Source of the DNA: Tetranychus cinnabarinus
Taxonomy: Eukaryota; Arthropoda; Arachnida; Trombidiformes; Tetranychidae
Assembly (NCBI GenBank): GCA_022266195.1
Contig: WHVY01000004.1
Coordinates: 7,643,501 to 7,707,500 of the forward strand
Direction of reading: 5' to 3'
Length of the DNA: 64,000 nt
Within the stretch, counting starts at the first letter, position 1. Every line of letters starts with the position of its first letter. Below, in pieces: positions 1-10,662 of the stretch. The notes below the pieces were generated by a model that saw nothing but the letters and a program-made list of their open reading frames with translations, was not told the DNA's origin and searched no databases. A program made the translations under genes and the position numbers.

Positions 1-3000
1 AAACATTTGGATAAAAGCCTTTAGGAACTCTATTCAAGGCTCCATCCAATCTTCGTCTTCTTAGCCATTGACCTTGTCGTTCTGATTCGGTAACTTCATC
101 TGTGATGCTAGGTTCTTTACCGATAAAATTGTCTAAATTACTTTTACGACTAAATTTGTCATTCGCAATGGATACATGACCACTCCTTGCTATAAATGAA
201 AATGATAACAAAAAATTAAATTAGTATAAGGTTAAAAAAACTAAATGTAATAAGCTTAATTAGGTAATTAGGAAACAAACCTCCTTTGACTGAAAATTCC
301 TTCCCACTGAGAATATGGTGCAACAACATTTTCATCTCGTAGGGACTTAAATTAAGTAAATGATCCGATGCTTCTTCACCACTACATTTTAGAGCTCTTC
401 CAAGCTCAGAGGCACTAACTTGGATTATTAAACCAACTCGAAGTCGCAACATTTCACAGAAAAGTTGTGGCTCCGTTCTTATATACATTGCTAAGTAAAC
501 AAGAAGTTCTTGAGATAACATGGCAGTACTTTGATCACCCCCATGAGCAGCATTAATCATTTCACGTATTTCTTTAGAAGGAAGAGGTCGAGTTATTGTT
601 ATCTCATGATTGGGTGGCATTCCAATGGTAACTTGTTTCTGACGAACCAATAAATCAGCAACAGCCTTGGCCAAATCTTCAACTCGTTTACCTAATATAC
701 CTGCAATATGTCGCACTAAAGCCCATTTCTTTTCTTGGCACGCTTTTTCATAAAGCTCTTTCAACAATTCTTTGACTGAGACAACATTAGGATGATTTCC
801 AAGCTTTGTATCCCAATTTAAACCTTTATTGTAAGCTAAATAATGAAGAATGTCTCCCTGTTCTTCAAGTGATTCTGTTTCCTTGAAGAAATTAATCAAA
901 TCTTCTCCACTGGTATTTAATTCGGTCATAGCTTTGATTCTAGATTCATTACCAGGAACATAAGCCCAATTACTTATAGTTTCGTCTTCAATCTCAGGTA
1001 CGCCCGGAGAAACAGGCGAAGATTTTTCTTCACTATTGTCACGACTAGGTGTTGTTGACACCAAAGGAGATTTATCTACTTCGTCAGCAGCAGGATGTTT
1101 ACCATCATACTCGGCTCGAAGAAGCGTCAATTCTGAAATGAAGTAATTGCAATTTTAGATTTTGTTTTCGATATTTCATTTAACAAACATTACAGATAAA
1201 TCAAAAATTACCTGGATCATATTGATCAACTATAATTGATCGGGTTCGCTTGATGATACCAGCAATTCCAGATTTTCTAGATCGGAAAACACTTTGTTTA
1301 CGCTTCATTGACGATTTAAGGTTGTGAGGTGTTTTCAAAAATGGTTTACGAAGCTCTTTCTCCAAATATTCTTTGACGCTCGAACTTAAATTATCTGGAT
1401 CTCCTTCTTCTGTATTACCCAGAAAACTGAGACTTGTTATGCATGAAGTACTTAGAAATTCATCTAATCTCCCAAATACAACCCTAGAAATTGAGGAACG
1501 TCAAAGTAAAATTAAATAACAGAAATATTCTAGATATAAAAATAAAATATGAATGAAGTTACCAACCTTGTGCCATTGATATATCCACTTTTGAGTTTTT
1601 TAATCGTTGACAATACTGAAGGAGGGATTCGTCCATTTTCTAAGTATCAAGTAAAAAAAGGATTAAATTGCTGAACAAATAATGAAATTGACATAACATT
1701 GATCAAGAAATTGAAAGAATATAAAAAAACTTTAAAAAAATAAGAACGCTTAGTGAAAAAACAACAAAAAATAAAAGACATGCATGTACCTAGAATTGAT
1801 CGGTGAAGCACAACAGAGACAGTAGGTCTACCAGGCATTCGCCAATTTCTTCGCAGAAAATGTAAGCCCGATCTAAGAATTGAGGAGCTCAATTCAGTGT
1901 CATTCACAAGGTATGAATCGTCTCGATCAAGTTGCTAATCATGCAAAAATTAAAATGTGCAAAAATAATAAAAATTAAATCAAAGGGTATCGAAATTAAT
2001 CGAAAAAAATGATTGAGATGAATAGATGAATAAAATAAAACGAAATAATTGTTTCAAGTCCGTGCATTGGGAAAATAACATGCAATAATGTGCAGTGTGG
2101 GATGGTGCAATCGTGCTGAGGGTTTGATAAAAATTCAATGGGAAACTTATAGATTGCATGTTTGATTGAACAGTACCTAAAACTTTAGATTTCAGACTGA
2201 TGACGATAACAGGTCTTCCCAACATTTTCCAATTTGATTTCAAGAATGCTATTTCATTTTTGAAAATGTCCAATAGTAAGTTGATATCTGAAGCGATATA
2301 ATAACGTTGCTCATCTACAAACTGCCAATTACACACGGAAGTAAAATTATATGTATTCAAATTTATATGAAATATTTCCTTTTTTCAATGGAATCTCCAA
2401 TGATAACAAATTGAGCTTTGAATATCATGTTAAATTTTAAGTGATTTGAATCTTACCTGAGGTATGAAAGCAAAAATCCGGTCATGAAGACTATACAGTT
2501 TACTCGTACTCAAAATCCCGACATCTCGAGATTGGCGACCTGAGAGTTTGAGTTTTTTGTTGCGTCCAAGGTAAGCATAGAGATGACTGAGAACACGAGC
2601 AGGTTGAACTTCAATAGGGGAAGCTTCAGAAACAGTTTGGATATTAATGTCATGGTGAGAGAGCTTTTCTTTCATCACGGCATCTTCAGCAAGAATAACA
2701 ACTGATAATGGAAAATTGAAAAGATTAAAACAAAATCAAACACAATAGTGATATTGAAATTTACCCTGTACAACAACATCAGGTTTCTTGTCAGCTCCGA
2801 GACGGCGATTAAGAGGATCCATCTCTCCTGGGGCAATGAAACCTTCTTGAAGTAGGCGACCTAAAATGTACAGCGATTGAGCCCACATGAAAGGACACTG
2901 TCCGATAGGTACCCTATCTTGACTTTTGGGAGTTTTGTATTCCGCGTCAACCAGATGAGCAGGTACAGTGTACATTTCTGGAACCAATTTTAGTCCATCA

Positions 3001-4290
3001 TCAGTTTTGACTAGAACTTTGTCTAAAGCATCCGAGAATTCTAAGCTCTGTAAAGAAGAATAAAAAAAGAATTATTACCATGATCGAATAGTTAACTAAT
3101 TAATACTTACCATTTCTCTATCACCCCTGAAACAAGCGTCTAGTATTAAGTAGCAGAAAAATAATGGCCATTCACATTCAATATGCTCGAAAACTTTAAG
3201 CTCACATGGTTCGTAATATAATCTAGAAGGGTCTTCTTTTGCTGTTTTATAACCATCACGAAGAAACCTTTTACAGCCATATCGTCCTCTAAGTTTTTCA
3301 AGTATCACATTGCGAGTAAGCTTTATAAGGTCGGGGTCTTCTATTGCAAAAGCGGGAAAACCAATAATAGAGAGAAGAGCAGCATCGACTTCTTTTGAAT
3401 TTGATTCTCGAGGTAACATCGATTGAAGAACTGCTTGACATTTTTGTGCCTCATCTGCTAAAACATGAATAACAGAGGAAGGACCTCCTCGACCACCAAA
3501 TAGATCCAATTCATTCATAGCTTCCAAAGCTGCTTTAGCCATCCCGATAGAGCTAGCATTAAGTTCTGGAAGACCGTGATTTGTCTTATCACCTCTTTCC
3601 CAGCTACCATAATCTGGAATACAGTACGCTGATTCAATATAAAAAACTAAGTTTTGAACAAAAGCGACTTCATCCAGATTAAATACGATTTGTAATCCTG
3701 ATGCAGTCATTTGAGCTAAGAGTAAAAGATAAAGTGAAGTAGCATCGATCTGAAGATGGCCCCATTCGGTATCTCCAACAACAGTCAACATATTCGAAGA
3801 GGAATATTTAGCATGGAGGGCATCAAGTGGTGATTGAGTCTCTTTGAATTTTTCGACCTTCTCTTTCTGTCTTACCATAGCCATCAAGAGACCTCTCATC
3901 ATTTTTACGCAGCTCTGTTCCAATTCATATGTTTTGGCTCGATCCTCATCTTGAAAGATGCAAAAAAGCAGTGACAACAGAAAAAGCAATTAAAATATCA
4001 TATTTATAAACAACATGGCATAATGAAACTTCTAGATAAATCCTGGCACAGAATGATTTCTCATGACAAAAATTATTAAACCACTTACCAAGATCAGTAT
4101 TTTTCTTGTAAGCCATACTGAGAGCCCAGACAGCAAGGATAGAGTAGAGGTTATCTCGAACCCAGGCATGATCTGATTCATTAGTTGTAGGTAGAAGACC
4201 AGTAACAGGATTTTGACGGTCCAATATTGTTCTAAACACTATTCTCTGGTAATAATCAAGTCTGACACCGCTATTACTTCGACTTCTCAT
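1..4290 (-). CDS. PHKA: Phosphorylase b kinase regulatory subunit, alpha type (3' end outside window)
   Basis: Regulatory subunit of the glycogen phosphorylase kinase holoenzyme (cytosol; glycogen breakdown control). The start MRSRSNSGVRLD matches the animal alpha-subunit N-terminus, followed by QNPVTGLLP, HAWVRDNLYSILAVW, DTEWGHLQIDATS, RGDKTNHGLPELNASS, GRYGCKRFLRDGYKT and, in the last exon, GQWLRRRRLDGALNRVP. Exons I place by GT-AG sites and frame continuity, all complement: 4089-4290, 3111-3949, 2765-3047, 2457-2701, then either 2177-2321 or 1790-1934, then 1567-1639, 1212-1483, 281-1132, and 1-189 continuing off the edge. These give about 1033 codons, so roughly 200 C-terminal residues of the usual ~1230 lie outside. 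The N-terminal half is the glucoamylase-like domain. Assignment to alpha rather than beta rests on the close match at both ends. The ATG at 4290 has no better upstream candidate. Confidence 0.95.
1790..1934 (-). other. PHKA: PHKA alternative exon A (145 nt, diverged duplicate)
   Basis: Exon bounded by ...GATTAG and GTACAT, phase 0 in and phase 1 out. It encodes 48 codons starting QLDRDDSYLVND with NWRMPGRP at the position where exon B has NWKMLGRP. By eye, 15 of 48 residues are identical to exon B. Because 145 is not a multiple of 3, including both exons or neither would shift the frame, so one of the two must be chosen. Confidence 0.85.
2177..2321 (-). other. PHKA: PHKA alternative exon B (145 nt, ancestral-like)
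   Basis: Exon bounded by ...TTGGCAG and GTACTG. It starts in phase 0 and ends in phase 1. It encodes 48 codons beginning FVDEQRYYIASD and containing NWKMLGRP. The opening resembles the vertebrate alpha-subunit segment at this place more than exon A does, so it is likely the older version. It occupies the same slot as the exon at 1790-1934, with the same length and phases. Confidence 0.85.
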
Positions 4291-5233
4291 GATTAAAAAC
4301 CATTAGAATTGAGCACCAAGGAAAAGTGTAGCTTGAACTGCAAAATAAAAACAAACCTATCATAACAAGGCTGCCCTCCAGTGGCAAAGTCAAATATCTT
4401 TCTCTCGCAACAATCTTTTTTATTCAATTTTTGATTAACTTATTATTTTGTTCAAATTAATAATTTATTAAAATTGAAATACTCTATGAACCCCGTTTAA
4501 TCAACAATTAGTTTGAATTGTGTGTTTTATTAATAAAATAAATTAAATACCAAAATTCGTCTTCTTTGCATGTTTGATGTTTATAAAGCATAATAGACTG
4601 AAAAAGTCTTGAACCATAAACTAATGACTGCAATTAATAAATCAAAAAATAGAAATAATCATTCAAAAGATATCATTTAAAATTAAAATACTTTAACTCT
4701 ATTTGATGATAGTCTGGCATCAAACCCAACCTAAAGTAAATCTTATATCAAATTAGGATTATCTACAGGATCGTTGGAAAAATCTGTTGACTCAACTGCA
4801 CAAAAGGATATCGATGTTTTTTCGTTATTTTAACCTAAATATAATACCTAAAACCTAAACCTAAAAGTCAAAAATATGACCCCATAGGCTCTACTTACAA
4901 TGAATTATATTGATATTTTCAATTTAATATTTTTTTTCGGCTAATAAGGAGTCATAAAATGGACTTTACCTTGCGACTGGCTTTGTAACACTGTACAGTA
5001 AAACATTTTACATTTCATTTTGCTATTAATATTTGTACCCAAAAACCTTGGGCCTTATCTAATCAAAGTTATCAGAATTACTGGATTGAGTTATCTGAAT
5101 TATTATTTGGTTATCTTTAAAGTTTTATGCACCTAGTAATATATTTACAGGCAGTTAGAGTAATTTTGGCGTCGACTATATAAACTTGATTTTGCTTCAT
5201 TCAGTTGTATTCGGTTGCAAAAGTAAAAGCAAA
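4291..5233. other. Intergenic region between divergent PHKA and UGT
   Basis: About 940 bp of AT-rich DNA between two divergent starts. It holds the 5' region of the kinase gene (left) and the promoter of the UGT (right). No coding segment is visible. Confidence 0.7.
5177..5205 (+). promoter_or_regulatory. Core promoter of UGT: TATA box plus TCAGT initiator
   Basis: TATATAAA at 5177-5184 is followed by TCAGT at 5201-5205, the arthropod initiator consensus at the usual spacing of about 25-30 nt. This predicts a 5' UTR of about 30 nt before the ATG at 5234. The same TATA/TCAGT layout occurs at the peptide genes further right. Confidence 0.6.
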
Positions 5234-6612
5234 ATGGATGAAAAAGGTGCTCTAAAAGTTTTAATGACTTCAATGATTGGGTGAGTTAATATTGAGTCTT
5301 TGCAAAATTAAAAAATTTAATGATTTACTCATTTGTTTATTTACTTTCACAGCCTTGGCCATTTACATGCATTGGAATTGGTTCACTTCTTCGTAAACGC
5401 GGTCATGAAATTTACTTTGCCCATTACGATGCAAACAAGGAAACTATTGAAAAGCATGGATTTCACTACTTATCATTGTGTGAATACAATGATAAAAATT
5501 ATCCCATAATGAATGCGTTGCCCAATCTTGGCGAAATATTCAAGAAACGTTTTGAGTTGTCGATGAAACACTCAAGTTTGGACATTTTGAAAGAGTTAAT
5601 TAATTCTGGTGAAAGTGCTGAGGATGGCCTAGTCTATGTATTTGAATTTGCTAAAGGTGAAAACTGTGCAATGTTGAACCTGATTGAGAAGATAAAGCCA
5701 GATGTTTGTTTAGTCGATCATATGTGGTGTATGCCTTGGACTGTTAAAGCTTCTTGTCCAGTGATTCCTGTTTGGTCACCTTCGCCAGTTGATCTGTATA
5801 ATGGTCCACCAATGGGTTCAGGATATTCAGTACATGATCCACCTCACCTTTGGTCTGAATACCGTAAGTTGAAGGAAGAGTTTGAAAAGTATATCGTAGC
5901 GAAAGCAAAGGAATTGTACAAATTGTTTAACGTTGAATTCAAACCACAGCTTTATGCAAAGCAACTAGGAATTTACATTTACCCTGGTCCATTGGACTAT
6001 TATGAGTTGGGTCCACCAAAAGAAAACTGGGTTCGTCTTGAATCATCCATTCGCTCACCAGAAACGGCGAGTTTTGAAATACCAGAGAAACTGAAAGATA
6101 AACCAGGAAAGCTCATCTATGTCTCGATGGGAACATTGGCTTCATCTGTAGTTGAATTAATAACAATGATATTAACTCCATTGGCCAACTCACCTCATCG
6201 TTTCATCGTTTCGACTGGCGTTAATGGTGATTCAATCAAGCTCCATGATAACATGTGGGGAGACAAATATATCAACCAAGTTGCTCTTTTACCCAAAGTT
6301 GACTTATTCATAACTCATGGAGGAAGCAATTCGTTGATTGAAGGCTTAGTTGAGTGTAAACCATTGATAGTTATTCCTCAATTTGGTGATCAACTTGATA
6401 ATGCTCAACGAATAGTTGATCTTGGTTTAGGTGTTAGGATAGATTTGCATGAATTTAGTGGTGAAAAGTTACTAAAAGCCATTGAAGAAGTGCTCAATAA
6501 TAAAGAGATTCATTCAAATGTCGCTCGAGTGAGTGAAGAGCTGAAAAAGTCTGATTCAAGGGATAAAGTTGTTTCTCTTATTGAACAACTTGCTCGAAAC
6601 AAATCACTTTAA
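5234..6612 (+). pseudogene. UDP-glycosyltransferase, bacterial-type, with a frame break near its start
   Basis: Family 1 UGTs transfer sugar from UDP-sugar to small lipophilic acceptors; spider-mite UGTs are regarded as acquired from bacteria and serve in detoxification. Exon 1 is 5234-5280 (MDEKGALKVLMTSMIG), the intron is 5281-5352 (GTGAGT...TTTCACAG), and exon 2 runs from 5353 to the TAA at 6610-6612. Exon 2 carries the donor-binding region FITHGGSNSLIEGLVE...QFGDQLDNA. Splicing gives G-L-G-H-L-H-A and then loses frame; the rest of the protein (CIGIGSLLRKRGHEIYF onward, intact for about 415 codons) lies in another frame. The family motif GHLNACIGIG would be restored by one more 4-nt unit in CATGCATT, so a 4-bp deletion in a short repeat is the simplest reading. 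No alternative donor or acceptor I can see repairs it. A sequencing error or strain polymorphism remains possible. Confidence 0.8.
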
Positions 6613-6728
6613 ATACCAATAAATATAATATTTAATTTCCAATACTTTTGTTTTACTATAAACTATTCTAATTTACTACCATTTTTTGTATAATGTTGAA
6701 CTTTCAAGTTCTGTTATTAAAAAACCAA

Positions 6729-8352
6729 CTTCCCTAATACTTTTCCCTCAATAGGACCAAGATTTTCAACACTAAATGTTAGCCATCATAAAAGCAACCT
6801 AATTGTCCTAAAACATTGTGTGAAATTATTCATTTTTCATTATAAAACAATAAACTCAATCAAAAAGCAATGCATTTGTTGCTGAAAAGACACAATAAAC
6901 ACATTTGTAACAATTATGCATCAAACTTGTGAACAAAGTGGCCAAAAACGGGTAAAAATCAGTTTCTTTCAATTTATACTCTGTTAGTTTTTAGGGACAC
7001 AAAAACTATGTCCATTAGTGGTAACAAAAAGTTTCTCCGATTACCGGTTTACGAGAAAATCGAGGTCAAAGTTGAAACTTCGATCGCATTTTGTGCAGTT
7101 GTCTGACCAGATTTTTGTCTGAAACTCATTTCCCCTAATGTAATTTTTGATGTTTAATCGGAAAATGAACTTACTTTGAGAAATAAAGTTTTATATTTTC
7201 TGTAAAACCCATAAGTTCGGTTTTGAATCAAACGGACCGATTTCTGTGACCAGAATAGTCAGAGGTCTGAAACTTATTTTTTGAGCATAAAAATTGTTTA
7301 CACAAAGCATGGAGCTAAAATTTTTCCAAAGTTATAAACCGTTCTCTTGATATCGGCCATTGGCCTTAAAAGTTTGGGTCTCGATATTTCGAAAACGGCA
7401 TTACTTACAATCAACATTCTTTGTCCGAATGTTAGATTTTATTATAGACTATAATATGAAGTGAATAAATACCCATAAAATTTCAACTAGTTCATTCAAT
7501 AATGATTTGTCTTTGAGTACCCATTTAACTTGATAAACCAAGTCTCAAATCTGGTAACGTAAGTAACCCAATGCCATAACTTTTTTTGTAGAATCTTGAG
7601 TGATTTTTTCATTTCAATATATTATAGCCCATAAAAAATCTAATATTAGGACAAAGAATGATGGTGATAGAATATACCATTCTCGAAATATCGAGGCTCA
7701 AACTTTTTAGGTCAATGGCCAATATCAAGAGAACGGTTTATATCTTTGAAAAAATTTTAGCTCCATGCTCTGTGTAAACAATTTTTATGTTCAAAAAATA
7801 AGTTTCAGATCTCTAACTATTGTGGTCGCAGAAATCGGTCCGTTTGATTCAAGATCGAACTTATGGGTCTTACAGAAAATATAAAATTCTAGCTATCAAA
7901 CTAAGGGCATTTTCTAATTGAGCATCAAAAATTATATTATTGGAAATGAGTTTCATGGAAAAATTTGGTCAGACAACTGCACAAAGTACGATCGAAGTTT
8001 CAACTTTGATCTCAATTTTCTCGTAAACTGGTGATCGGAGAAACTTTTTGTTAGCACTGATGGACACAAGTTTCCTTTCACTACAAACTAATTTCGTTTG
8101 AATTTGTAAGAAATCAATTTCTACCCGTTTTTGGCCATTTTGTTCACAAGTTTGATGCATAATTGTTAAAAATGTGTTTATTGTGTCTTTTCAGCAACAA
8201 ATGCATTGCTTTTTGATTGAGTTTATTGTTTTATAATGAAAAATGAATACTCTTACACAATTTTTTGGGTCAATGAGGTGCCTTTAATGATGGCTAACAC
8301 TGAGTGTAGAAAATCTTGGTCTTATTTAGGGTTAAGCACTAGGTAAGTTGTC
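6729..8352. repeat. Foldback element: two ~740-bp inverted arms around a ~140-bp loop
   Basis: The left arm (about 6729-7470) begins CCAACTTCCCTAATACTT and contains GACCAAGATTTTC, GCAATGCATTTGTTGCTG and CACAAACTTG-type segments. The right arm (about 7611-8352) is its diverged reverse complement, for example GCAACAAATGCATTGC at 8201-8212. The loop is about 7471-7610. No transposase is encoded; the 63-residue ORF within the right arm is not convincing. Partial copies lie at 9340-9510, 19700-19800, 60330-60440 and 62938-63830, so this is a dispersed family. Confidence 0.8.
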
Positions 8353-8600
8353 GTTTCTTATGTCGTTTTACAATATAACCAATGCTAAGAATGAAATAAT
8401 AAGTACAACACCTAATATGAAGAAGGAATGAGATCGGACTATTAGCTAGTAAAATAGCAGCAATTTCAGGGTTTACTTCGTCCAAAAGCTTGAATGGTCA
8501 AGACAAAAGGAAAAGAAGTTTTAATAAAAGTATAATAAAAGAAACCCGTAAAAGAGATTGTTGTGTTATTTGGTTAACTTGCTGGGAATAAACTCATTTC
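8353..8600 (-). repeat. Outer extension of the foldback repeat
   Basis: Read on the minus strand this begins GAGTTTATTCCCAGCAAGTT and then resembles the repeats at 60451-60674 and 62020-62262, for example TCTTGACCA...AAGCTTTT followed by ...AACCCTGAA. The same opening reappears on the plus strand at 63899-63920, at the right end of the window. It is probably the true terminus of the element next to it. Confidence 0.65.
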
Positions 8601-8700
8601 TCATCGTCTTTGGTCATAATTTAAATGCAAATTTCTCTGTTATTTGTTTGTTTATTATAATAATATTGGATTGTTTCGTTGAAATGCCTTTATATCCCAG

Positions 8701-9322
8701 TTTGTCGAGTTAATGGAGTAATTTATCAACTGGGTGATCATGTTCCAAATGATGTTGCCTGTCAAAATTGTTATTGTTCCTATGGAGGTGTTAAACGATG
8801 TAAGAAAATCCATTGTTCTCCGGTTATGGAAGGATGCGTTCCTATTATTCCAGAAGGACATTGCTGTCCTGTTGAGTATAAATGTCGTAAGTAATCATTT
8901 AATCTTTGAATCTCATAATTACCTCATGCAGTTATGAATGACATGCGAACCAAAGCTTACCAGTAAACTTTAAATGCACCAATTTGATGTCTCTGTTTCA
9001 AGTCATCCTAGCCCTAAAGTCTAATTCAAACAGGAAAAAATATTTATAATTTTACTAAATTCAGTTGGTCATATTAAGTTCATAGCAACTAGCATGTGGT
9101 AAAGGGCGGAATCTCACTTTTTATACACTTTTGAATATTTATTTCGTCCTTCTCTAAGAGGTTATTATTGATTTTTTGACAGACGGAGGTACTAAAGCCC
9201 GTGCGGATACATCCCTTGAGAAAGAGGTTCCGATCCTTGATGAAACAACTACAACTGAAATGCCGTTGAATAGCTCAGCATCTCAATCGTTGACTACATT
9301 GTCAGAACTGTCCATAAATTGA
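8701..9322 (+). CDS. VWFC-domain secreted protein, 3' exons only
   Basis: Two exons join in frame: 8701-8886 (acceptor TATATCCCAG, donor GTAAGT) and 9183-9322 (acceptor TTTTTTGACAG, stop TGA 9320-9322). The first encodes one compact von Willebrand factor type C module: C-RVNG-x-IYQLGDHVPND...C-x2-C-x-C...C-x4-C...C...EGHCCPVEYKC. These cysteine-rich modules occur in extracellular proteins, often as binders of BMP-type ligands. The second exon adds a Thr/Ser-rich tail of about 46 residues with no transmembrane segment. No signal peptide or ATG exon is visible: exon 8701 needs one nucleotide from an upstream exon, but the foldback repeat begins 100 bp upstream and the UGT lies just beyond. Either the 5' exon was lost or it lies further away. 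Confidence 0.75.
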
Positions 9323-9339
9323 AAAAAATATTGAACCCA

Positions 9340-9510
9340 CGATATGTGAAAACAATTTTTATGCATGAAAAATAAGTTGAAGCTACCTGCAAACCAGTAG
9401 AGTCTGAATTTGAAAGAAATTGATTTTTACCCGCTTTTGCCCATTTGTGTCAATTTGCGTCAATCTGTGTATAAATGTGACTATTGTGTCTTTGCAGTAA
9501 CAAATCAAAA
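9340..9510 (+). repeat. Degenerate relic of the foldback element
   Basis: The segments AAACAATTTTTATG, GAAAGAAATTGATTTTTACCCG and ATTGTGTCTTTGCAG line up in order with the right arm at 7780-8210, with an internal deletion. Confidence 0.6.
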
Positions 9511-10659
9511 AACATAAATAATTGAATTGGCCTTTTGACTGTCAATGCAATCAATTATCGATAAAATTTTCACAACTAGACCAGAAAACAATTAAAACTT
9601 CTGCTCCATTGCTGAGTGAAATAACTGTTCTGTTCTGCAAATAAACATGTTATGCTTCAAAAGATCTCTTTGAAATTTGCAAGAAAATCTGTTTACTTTC
9701 AACGCGACCATTTAGTCATTCGACCATTGAAAATGTATTTTTAATCATTATTAATCAATAAAATATCATCTGATTATTCTCCCATCATACTCGGTAACAA
9801 GTACTGGAGTGATTTTACAGTCAATATTGCCGAAATCCAAATGTTACTGGAAATCTTTTTCACTTTATATTCCATCGATAGAACTAAATATTGTGATTCT
9901 CTGTGGCTAACAAAAGAATGAGTGTAATCATTGGATTTAAGTAAGCAATAAAATAGCACTTATATCCGTTGAAGGGCATCAATCAGAATCATAATTATAT
10001 ACCGAAAAGCGCCAACAGAAATATGTTTATATTGAAATTGGTTATTTTGATTATTACACATGAAAAGTGGTTTCAAATTAAACATACTTTTTCATGACAA
10101 AAGATTGAATTTACACAAAAAGTTTATATTTTGATCAACTGTTTCACTTGAGCTCATCAACTTGAGCCAAACGTGGCATCCTACAAACTTTTGAAAAGAC
10201 CTAACATGATTTTCAATGTCCTCTTTAGTTAATTTTCAATTTGAAGGGGATCGAGTTTTTATGACACACATCCTTTGTGTGACATTAGCATTGTTTGAAT
10301 CGGCACCTACAATGTAAATCCAATAATTACATTCATTTTATGGTTAACAATTATTTTTGAATCGACATTACTTATACATGGTGCTTCTTTCTGCTGAACT
10401 GTCTTTCAATGTCAGAATTCATCTTGAAATTTCTAACGATCAAGATACCGAATAGAATAATCATAAACTATCAAAATTATTGAGTTATTTGTTTTTCCTG
10501 GTAAATTGAGTGTAAAAATATTTTATTTGTTATACCCTTTCTTAGGAGGAAAGGAATCTGAAAAATATTGAAATTCAATTTGAGTTTATTGATTGATAGC
10601 AATGAAAATACATTTTCAATGGTCTAGTAATCAAATGATTAAATTTAAAATAAACAACT
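9511..10659. other. AT-rich intergenic region, nothing recognised
   Basis: No convincing ORF, RNA gene or repeat. The 5' exon(s) and promoter of the receptor gene at 10663-12308 should lie here or just downstream, but I cannot place them. Confidence 0.5.
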
Positions 10660-10662
10660 TTG

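Noticed and set aside
5320..5367. Start of the UGT at the in-frame ATG 5320
   Set aside because: It lies inside the intron before the acceptor and would replace the conserved glycine-rich N-terminus with unrelated residues.
7969..8160. ORF inside the foldback right arm
   Set aside because: Not kept open in the matching left arm; not a transposase.
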